From Clostridia bacterium (GTDB lineage: Bacteria > Bacillota > Clostridia > Oscillospirales > CAG-272): a stretch of DNA of 64,000 nt. The translations under genes and the position numbers were made by a program. The stretch spans positions 50,827-114,826 of the forward strand of contig JAFVTI010000034.1 in assembly GCA_017503325.1 (NCBI GenBank), in the 5' to 3' direction. The notes beneath the pieces were generated by a model. It was not told where the DNA came from and did not search any database. It saw only the letters and a list, made by a program, of their open reading frames with translations. This document shows positions 58,710 to 64,000 of the stretch, piece after piece. Within the stretch, counting starts at the first letter, position 1. Every line of letters starts with the position of its first letter.

Positions 58710-60749
58710 TCAATTCTCCGTCAGCCTGGGACAGCTTTCGCCCGCCTTGTAGGCCTCGATGTATTGCTTCATCCACTGATAGTAAAGGTCGCCGTGACCG
58801 CCCTCCATGGGCTCGATGTCGCGGCTGTATTCTTGGTTGTAGTTGTCCACGAATGCAGTCTGACCGTCCACGATGAATCTCTGCGCCGTCCATTCGTTCC
58901 ACCAGGTGATGGTGACTACCTTGGGATGGACGCGGAAGGCCTCCTTCCATTGCTCGTAGAAGAATTTGCCGCCGTTTCTGCCGTGTGCGGTGGGCATGGA
59001 CATATACGTTTCCTGCGAAGCGATTGCAACCGAGATCTGCTCGATCACGCCGTCTTTTTCATAAGCGGTATTTCTGTTGCGGATATTGAGGAATCGCCAG
59101 CAGGGCTCGTTTGTCAGACCCCACATATGGCGCACGGTGAACAGATCGGGGTAGGGGAAGGAAGCTGTGCTTTGCGTGTAGATCATAAAGGGCTTGCCCT
59201 CCCAGTAAACAAAGCAGTCGGCATAGGGGTTATTTTCGGTGTAGTAGCGGTCGTAAAGTGCCTTGATCATGGGTCCCTCGGACGCGCCGCACCAAGCCAC
59301 AATGTAGGGCGTGCGATATCCCTCGGCACGCAGCTCAAGCGTCGCCTGACACAGGGTGTCCAACGGGTCAAACATCCAGACCTTGCCCATGGCGGTGTTA
59401 GTGATATAGCCGTCGTTTGCATTGGTGTAGTCAAGGATGATAAAGTCCACGTTGGCTTCACCAAGCAGGATCAGGTTGTTTTTGGCTGCCTGCATGTCGG
59501 TCGAGCGGTAGTAGCCCTGCGCGGGCTTTGCCCAGTAGTGGAAGGCGTGTACCGCACCCCAGTCGCGCTTGCCTTCAAGCACCTCGGTGATGTTGTTGAA
59601 ATCGGTCACGGGCTCGCTTCCCGTGCCCAGGATGCCGTCAAACCAGACCGAGTAGCAAATGCTGACAAGGTCCTGCTTGTCGGTCATATCAAGTCCGGGG
59701 GTCACGCCCTCGTCGGGAACTGCTGTGATGGTGGTCTCCACGCGCTTTTCCTCCTTTTGGCAGGCATAAATGTTCAGATGATCGATCTCGGCGGCACCCA
59801 TATGGGTAAAGAACACAAAGTAATCGCCCGCATAGTGCCCCATGTTGTTGGCGGTCTCGGCCACCTTTTGACCGTTTGCATCGTACACGGTCAGTGTGGT
59901 ATCATTCATACTTGTCTTGAGCAGTAGTGCGCTCTCCTCACCGTCAAACGCGCCGTAAATGTAGGTATCGTAATTCTCGGTGCATACGATATCCACGTGC
60001 TGCATCTCGGCAAAGCCGCGGGGGATCTTGACCGAGGCAAAGCCTGCAGGCCAGCCGCCGCCCGTGCCGCCGATGACTGTGATCACGTCGTTCTCGGAGA
60101 ACGAGAACCAAAGGCCGTCACCGGGGGCATCCGGGATCTTGCCCGAATAGTTGGAAACGTAGCAGCCGATAAAGGTAGAGATCCAGGTGTGCGTGCCTGT
60201 GGAGGCTGCGTTGGGCGCAAAGCTTTTCAGATCCAGAGAGAGCTGCACCTGGTGATTGTCCTTGACGGACGCAGGCGCAAGAGGGGCGAAGGTGGACCAG
60301 CCGCCGGGGTAGCCCTGTCCGTCGTACATGAAATGCAGAGAACCGTCGCGGACGGTTGCAAGGCTTGCATCGCGGTAAGCGATCTTGCCGTCGGCAGTCT
60401 TGTCGCCGTCGTCAAAGTCGGCAGAAAGAAGCGAAACGACGCCGTGATCGGAGGGGCTTACGACCTGTCCAAGCTTTTGGACGTCAAAGCCCGCAACAGA
60501 GATCTCTTTTTCCTCTTTGATATAACTCATGCCCGGGTAGTAGTCGATCTCCCCCTCTGCGGGCTCGGTTTCCGACTCGGATTCGGATTCCGATTCGGAT
60601 TCGGATCCGGGAGTTACGGGACCGGACGCTTGCTCGGTCGTGCTTTGTTCGCCCTGCTGCTCGGGATCGGGTGCAGGCGTACAGGCTGCAAGCGGGAGCA
60701 GGCACAGGCAAAGCAACATCAAGGTCGTGCGAAGTAAGAAGTTTTTCAT
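58710..60749 (-). CDS. GH99-like glycosidase lipoprotein
   Basis: A 679-aa lipoprotein starting at ATG 60749 with AGGAAG upstream. The lipobox is LAAC (Cys22); a linker rich in Glu/Ser (SESESESESE) follows. A LamG-like domain (about 80-340) precedes a TIM-barrel-like region (about 360-679) with FIILDYTNANDGY, AWCGASEG, ITWWNEWTAQRF, NQEYSRDIEPMEGGHGDLYYQWM. These blocks match the 1244-aa protein, so the two are paralogues. It is driven by a perfect promoter and is co-transcribed with the LTD-EEP gene. The GH99-like assignment is by pattern; substrate unknown. Confidence 0.8.
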   Translation of the reverse strand: MKNFLLRTTLMLLCLCLLPLAACTPAPDPEQQGEQSTTEQASGPVTPGSESESESESESETEPAEGEIDYYPGMSYIKEEKEISVAGFDVQKLGQVVSPSDHGVVSLLSADFDDGDKTADGKIAYRDASLATVRDGSLHFMYDGQGYPGGWSTFAPLAPASVKDNHQVQLSLDLKSFAPNAASTGTHTWISTFIGCYVSNYSGKIPDAPGDGLWFSFSENDVITVIGGTGGGWPAGFASVKIPRGFAEMQHVDIVCTENYDTYIYGAFDGEESALLLKTSMNDTTLTVYDANGQKVAETANNMGHYAGDYFVFFTHMGAAEIDHLNIYACQKEEKRVETTITAVPDEGVTPGLDMTDKQDLVSICYSVWFDGILGTGSEPVTDFNNITEVLEGKRDWGAVHAFHYWAKPAQGYYRSTDMQAAKNNLILLGEANVDFIILDYTNANDGYITNTAMGKVWMFDPLDTLCQATLELRAEGYRTPYIVAWCGASEGPMIKALYDRYYTENNPYADCFVYWEGKPFMIYTQSTASFPYPDLFTVRHMWGLTNEPCWRFLNIRNRNTAYEKDGVIEQISVAIASQETYMSMPTAHGRNGGKFFYEQWKEAFRVHPKVVTITWWNEWTAQRFIVDGQTAFVDNYNQEYSRDIEPMEGGHGDLYYQWMKQYIEAYKAGESCPRLTEN

Positions 60750-60783
60750 TGTTTTGCTTCCTTTCGGTCGTATTTCTGTTTTC

Positions 60784-60812
60784 ATTATATCCGATCGAGG
60801 GCGGCTTGTCAA
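60784..60812 (-). promoter_or_regulatory. Perfect sigma-A promoter of GH99-like/EEP operon
   Basis: TTGACA (60807-60812), 17-bp spacer, TATAAT (60784-60789), divergent from the MarR promoter. Confidence 0.88.
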
Positions 60813-60854
60813 TGAAGAAAAAAGCGGCAGGGTGATAAAATCTGTACAAATACC

Positions 60855-60883
60855 TTGACAAACCTGCCCGGGTATCGTATAAT
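60855..60883 (+). promoter_or_regulatory. Perfect sigma-A promoter of marR-like gene
   Basis: TTGACA (60855-60860), 17-bp spacer, TATAAT (60878-60883). Confidence 0.88.
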
Positions 60884-60892
60884 GAAACATAA

Positions 60893-60910
60893 TAGTTGAA
60901 AAAGAAACTA
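60893..60910 (+). promoter_or_regulatory. Candidate MarR operator
   Basis: TAGTT (60893-60897) and AACTA (60906-60910) form an inverted repeat with an 8-nt centre, just after the expected transcription start. MarR proteins often bind this type of TAGTT palindrome to repress themselves. No clear match was found at the divergent promoter. Confidence 0.5.
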
Positions 60911-60923
60911 AAAAGGAGACGCT

Positions 60924-61364
60924 ATGCATTATTCCGAATGGCTGGGCAAGCTGTATACGATAGAGCAGTATTTAGAGGAATGCTACACGCCCGTTTGCAA
61001 GGAGTACAATATCAATTCCACCGAGATGACCGTGCTTTTGTTCTTACACAACAATCCCGATAAGAATACGGCAACCGACATCATTGCCTACAGCAGACTT
61101 GCCAAGGCAAACGTGTCAAAGGCGGTGGAGCATCTGATGCGCCGTGACCTGCTTGAGCGCGTGCGTGATGCGCAGGACAGACGCGTCATACATCTTTGCC
61201 TGACCGAAACGGCTGAGCGGATCATGCCCGATCTGCACCTTGCGGCTGAGCAATTTCTGCGCGGGATTTTTGCGGACTTTTCATCGTCAGAGCTGCGTGC
61301 TTACACGCAATTCAACGATCGCATTGCGCTCAATGCAGAAAACAGACTCAAAAAGAATCAATAA
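60924..61364 (+). CDS. MarR-family transcriptional regulator
   Basis: A 146-aa winged-helix regulator. The recognition region is TATDIIAYSRLAKANVSKAVEHLMRR, followed by the wing DAQDRRVIHLCLTETA. The helices at both ends form the dimer interface. AAAGGAG precedes the ATG. It is divergent from the GH99-like/EEP operon, whose control it may exert, and carries an operator-like palindrome in its own leader. Confidence 0.93.
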   Translation: MHYSEWLGKLYTIEQYLEECYTPVCKEYNINSTEMTVLLFLHNNPDKNTATDIIAYSRLAKANVSKAVEHLMRRDLLERVRDAQDRRVIHLCLTETAERIMPDLHLAAEQFLRGIFADFSSSELRAYTQFNDRIALNAENRLKKNQ

Positions 61365-61368
61365 AATG

Positions 61369-61404
61369 AAAGCTCCGTCATTGACAAGTGGCGGAGCTTT
61401 TGTT
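61369..61404 (+). terminator. MarR-gene terminator containing a -35 box
   Basis: AAAGCTCCG (61369-61377) pairs with CGGAGCTTT (61392-61400), followed by TGTT. The 14-nt loop holds the TTGACA of the next promoter. Confidence 0.7.
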
Positions 61405-61409
61405 ATAAT
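61381..61409 (+). promoter_or_regulatory. Perfect sigma-A promoter of GH38 gene
   Basis: TTGACA (61381-61386), 17-bp spacer, TATAAT (61404-61409). It is nested in the preceding terminator. Confidence 0.85.
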
Positions 61410-61445
61410 GAAAAACAGAAATCTTGAATCCGGAGGAGATATGTG

Positions 61446-63836
61446 ATGAAGGAATTGCATCTGATCTGTAACGCGCACCTGGATCCCGTTTGGCAATGGG
61501 ATTGGAACGAGGGCGCAGCGGCTGCGCTGGCAACCTTTTATTCGGCTGCCGAGCTGGCGGATGAATACGATTATATTTTCTGCCACAACGAGGCACTCTT
61601 GTACGAGTGGATCGAACGCTACGATCCCGCGCTGTTTTCCCGCATCAAGCAGCTGGTGGCTGCAGGCAAGTGGCATATTATGGGCGGCTGGTACGTCCAG
61701 CCCGACTGCACCGTGCCGAGCGGCGAGGGCTTTGTGCGTCAGATCGAGACAGGTCTTACGTATTTCAAGGAAAAATTCGGCGTGCGCCCGACAACTGCGG
61801 TCAACTTTGACTCGTTCGGTCACACGCAGGGTCTTGTACAGATTCTGAACAAGACCGGATACGACAGCTATATCTTCTGCCGTCCGCTCAAGCCCATGAT
61901 GGAGCTGCCGCACATGTTCTTTGAATGGAAGGGACTTGACGGAGTAAGCTCGGTCAAGGCGGCGAGGTTTGAGGACGATACCATTTATTGCTCCGAGCTT
62001 GGAAATGCAGTCAACGCGATCAAGAGAAAGATGCGTCCTTGGGAGAGCGAGGACGTGGCGTTTGCCCTGTGGGGCATCGGCAACCATGGCGGCGGCCCCT
62101 CCAGAAAGGACCTGACCGAGATCGGCACATTCATGCAGGAGCAGCTTGGCAACGGCGTGCGCGTCATGCACTCCACCCCCGAGCAGTTTTTCGCTGCAGC
62201 AACGCCGACTGCAATCGTGGACGATGCGCTCGAGCCCTGCTTTGTCAAGTGCTATTCCTCTGTCAGCGCGCTCAAGCGCAGATATGCAAGCCTTGAGGAT
62301 GCGCTGCTCACCACAGAGAAGATCTGCGCACGCGCAGCCATGGAAACCGATTTTGAATACGATAAGGCCGCCATGGACGAAGCACAGCGCATCATGGCCA
62401 TGATCCAGTTCCACGACGTGCTGTCCGGCACCAGTATCCTGGAGGGCAACATATCCTCGTTGCGCAGGGCAGACTACGCGCTGGAGATTCTGGACGAGCA
62501 GTTCTCGCGTGCCTTCTTCAAGCTGTACGAGGGCTGGACGCGCGGCGCAGGCGGTGAATTCCCGTTTGCCGTATTCAATCCGCATCCTTACGAGATCGAC
62601 GGCGTGTTTGACCTGGAAATGCTGATCATGGATGCGATGGATGCAAGAGATCCCAAGATGTATGCGCTGGAAGTCCGTGATGAGCACGGCGTTTGCGTTT
62701 CTCAGCTGACCAAGGAAAGCTCTACCATCAATATGGACAGAAGAAAGAGAGTTACGGTTCGTGCAAAGCTCAAGCCGATGACGCTTTCCCGCTTTGACGT
62801 CAAGATTACCAAGGTGGATCGCGTGCCCGTGGACAAGACGCCGCAGACCCATTTTGAGATCGGCAACCAAAAGCTCGATTTCTGCACCGAGTGCGGATGT
62901 CTTGCGGGTCTTGAAGTAGATGGCAAGCAGTATCTTGGCGGCGGCGCGTTTGCTCCCGTGACCTTTACCGACAATGCCGACCCCTGGGGCTGGTGGCTCA
63001 AGACCATCAGCCAAGAGCAAAAGCCCTTGGATTGCAAGACCGCCTTGCGCGTCATCGAGCGCGGTGACGTGCTGACTCGCCTGGAGAGCGAATATACCAC
63101 CGGCAAGTCTGACGTGCGCGTGGGATATACCGTTTACCGCGATCTGCCTTACGTGGATGTCAAGGTCAACGTATCCTGGAACGACGCGGGCAAGGGTCTG
63201 AAGCTGGAGATCCCGCTTGCCGAGGTGGGCAAGTTTATCGGTCAGACCTCGTTCGGCACGCAGGAATATTGCCATGACCTGGAGCAGTGCTCGCACCGCT
63301 TTGTGGCCGTTGAGAACGGCGATAAGGTGCTGGGCGTGTTCAAGCAGGGCACATACGGCTGCTCTATCGAGAACGGAAAACTGTATCTGACGCTGCTTAA
63401 CGGTTCGGTTTACTGCGCACATCCCGCAGGTGATTTGCCCATTCTGCCCGATGAGAGATATTATGATTACATCGACCTTGGCGTGCACGAGTATTCCTTC
63501 CGCTTAGAGGTCTGCGATAAAGCGGAGCTTGAGCGCAAGGTAACCGAGTTTGCACAGAAGTTCTACACGCTCAACGTATACCCGCACGGAAAGGGCGTTT
63601 CGTATGACTCGTCTCCCGTCACGCTGTCCGACAACAATATCACGCTGTCCGCATTCCGTAAGATGGATGACGAGACATACATGATCCGCCTGTTCAACAA
63701 TCTGGACACAGCGCGCGCATGCACCTGCACGGTTATGGGTACGGCGCTGGAGCTGGAATTCGGCAAGTATGATGTTAAGACGTTGCTTTACAAGGACGGC
63801 ACGCTTCGCGAGCACGATTCCATGCTGATGCTGTAA
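61446..63836 (+). CDS. GH38 alpha-mannosidase
   Basis: A 796-aa cytosolic enzyme. The N-terminal domain has the zinc site ICNAHLDPVWQWDW (His11, Asp13), nucleophile Asp122 in VNFDSFGHTQGL, and the FHDVLSGTS segment near residue 320 with another His. C-terminal beta domains follow, ending at residue 796. GGAGG precedes both GTG 61443 and ATG 61446; I chose the ATG. It would release alpha-linked mannose from imported oligosaccharides, such as N-glycan or yeast mannan fragments. Slightly shorter than many GH38 enzymes (about 850-1000). It has a nested promoter and a strong terminator. Confidence 0.93.
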   Translation: MKELHLICNAHLDPVWQWDWNEGAAAALATFYSAAELADEYDYIFCHNEALLYEWIERYDPALFSRIKQLVAAGKWHIMGGWYVQPDCTVPSGEGFVRQIETGLTYFKEKFGVRPTTAVNFDSFGHTQGLVQILNKTGYDSYIFCRPLKPMMELPHMFFEWKGLDGVSSVKAARFEDDTIYCSELGNAVNAIKRKMRPWESEDVAFALWGIGNHGGGPSRKDLTEIGTFMQEQLGNGVRVMHSTPEQFFAAATPTAIVDDALEPCFVKCYSSVSALKRRYASLEDALLTTEKICARAAMETDFEYDKAAMDEAQRIMAMIQFHDVLSGTSILEGNISSLRRADYALEILDEQFSRAFFKLYEGWTRGAGGEFPFAVFNPHPYEIDGVFDLEMLIMDAMDARDPKMYALEVRDEHGVCVSQLTKESSTINMDRRKRVTVRAKLKPMTLSRFDVKITKVDRVPVDKTPQTHFEIGNQKLDFCTECGCLAGLEVDGKQYLGGGAFAPVTFTDNADPWGWWLKTISQEQKPLDCKTALRVIERGDVLTRLESEYTTGKSDVRVGYTVYRDLPYVDVKVNVSWNDAGKGLKLEIPLAEVGKFIGQTSFGTQEYCHDLEQCSHRFVAVENGDKVLGVFKQGTYGCSIENGKLYLTLLNGSVYCAHPAGDLPILPDERYYDYIDLGVHEYSFRLEVCDKAELERKVTEFAQKFYTLNVYPHGKGVSYDSSPVTLSDNNITLSAFRKMDDETYMIRLFNNLDTARACTCTVMGTALELEFGKYDVKTLLYKDGTLREHDSMLML

Positions 63837-63885
63837 ATCAAAAATAAAAAACAGCCCTGTGGGGCTGAGAAATAAGCGAAAAAAA

Positions 63886-63918
63886 CAAAGCTGTCTTAAC
63901 CAAAAGACAGCTTTTGTT
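63886..63918 (+). terminator. Terminator of GH38 gene
   Basis: AAAGCTGTCTT pairs with AAGACAGCTTT, followed by TTGTTT. A smaller CAGCCC/GGGCTG hairpin lies at 63851-63867. Confidence 0.88.
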
Positions 63919-63956
63919 TATGCATATGCTTTCAATATTTAGTTGCCGCAGGCGCT

Positions 63957-63978
63957 GGCGAACGCAGTTCGCCCCTAC
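63957..63978. repeat. GTAGGGGCG-type dispersed repeat
   Basis: GGCGAACGCAGTTCGCC followed by CCTAC is the reverse complement of the GTAGGGGCGAACTG repeat seen at 37030. No gene is seen between 63837 and the end. Confidence 0.7.
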
Positions 63979-64000
63979 GAGTGTTTTTGTTTTGGGTTTC

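Noticed and set aside
61287..63488. Open frame of 733 codons opposite the GH38 gene
   Set aside because: Antisense shadow of a clear mannosidase; composition biased to His, Leu and Arg without motifs.

Overview
The window reads as chromosomal DNA of an uncultured, low-to-mid GC Firmicute of class Clostridia, most likely a gut carbohydrate degrader (Oscillospirales- or Christensenellales-like; the rank is inference). The evidence is strong GGAGG ribosome sites, sigma-A promoters with almost invariable 17-bp spacing, many XRE regulators, secreted lipoproteins with acidic/threonine linkers that nearly all carry EQTT, and intergenic hairpin repeats of the GTAGGGGCG type common in gut Clostridia. 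No tRNA, rRNA, CRISPR, prophage or insertion sequence was seen.

Layout. 1-7.7 kb: a truncated methyltransferase, a tiny self-contained transcription unit for a 36-aa protein, a CotH-kinase lipoprotein with an MFS transporter, a methyltransferase-fold protein, a GH78 rhamnosidase-like enzyme and a membrane protein. 7.9-12.5 kb: proBAC plus a DUF4091/GH123-like enzyme. 12.6-21.8 kb: a deacetylase lipoprotein and a long leftward aromatic amino-acid operon (aroF, tyrA, aroB, aroA, aroC, unknown, aroE-aroK fusion, aroQ). This operon begins with a Phe/Tyr-rich leader peptide and an attenuator. 21.9-26.5 kb: a LytTR response regulator, mutY, a beta-helix glycosidase and an alpha/beta hydrolase. 26.8-32.3 kb: a PII-like protein with a DUF1538 transporter, and a ThrE-type exporter pair with HAD and PHP enzymes. 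32.4-38 kb: two large XRE proteins, a D-amino-acid aminotransferase, repeats, and one AT-rich foreign-looking gene. 38-43.8 kb: a 1244-aa surface glycosidase-like protein, an SGNH esterase, a YwaF-like membrane protein and a small XRE regulator.

44.1-53.1 kb is the most unusual region. It is a single leftward operon that begins with a DUF5722 glycosidase-like protein and a surface phosphoesterase. It continues into a complete corrinoid methyl-transfer module: corrinoid protein, MtaA-like zinc methyltransferase, two more UroD-fold methyltransferases, a RACo-type reductive activator and DUF2284. The arrangement suggests O- or N-demethylation of a carbohydrate-linked methylated compound; the substrate is unknown. 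53.2-64 kb: CotH kinase with an ADP-ribosylglycohydrolase, then a secreted GH99-like lipoprotein with a secreted LTD/EEP phosphodiesterase, a divergent MarR regulator, and a GH38 alpha-mannosidase.

Functional themes are uptake and breakdown of complex, possibly methylated glycans by a secreted and cytosolic enzyme set, biosynthesis of proline and aromatic amino acids, and local regulation by MarR, XRE, LytTR and attenuation. Two observations stand out as possibly undescribed. One is the small regulated ORF unit near 318-479. The other is a 156-bp hairpin repeat that supplies the start region of two unrelated genes and begins at the stop codon of the gene before each.
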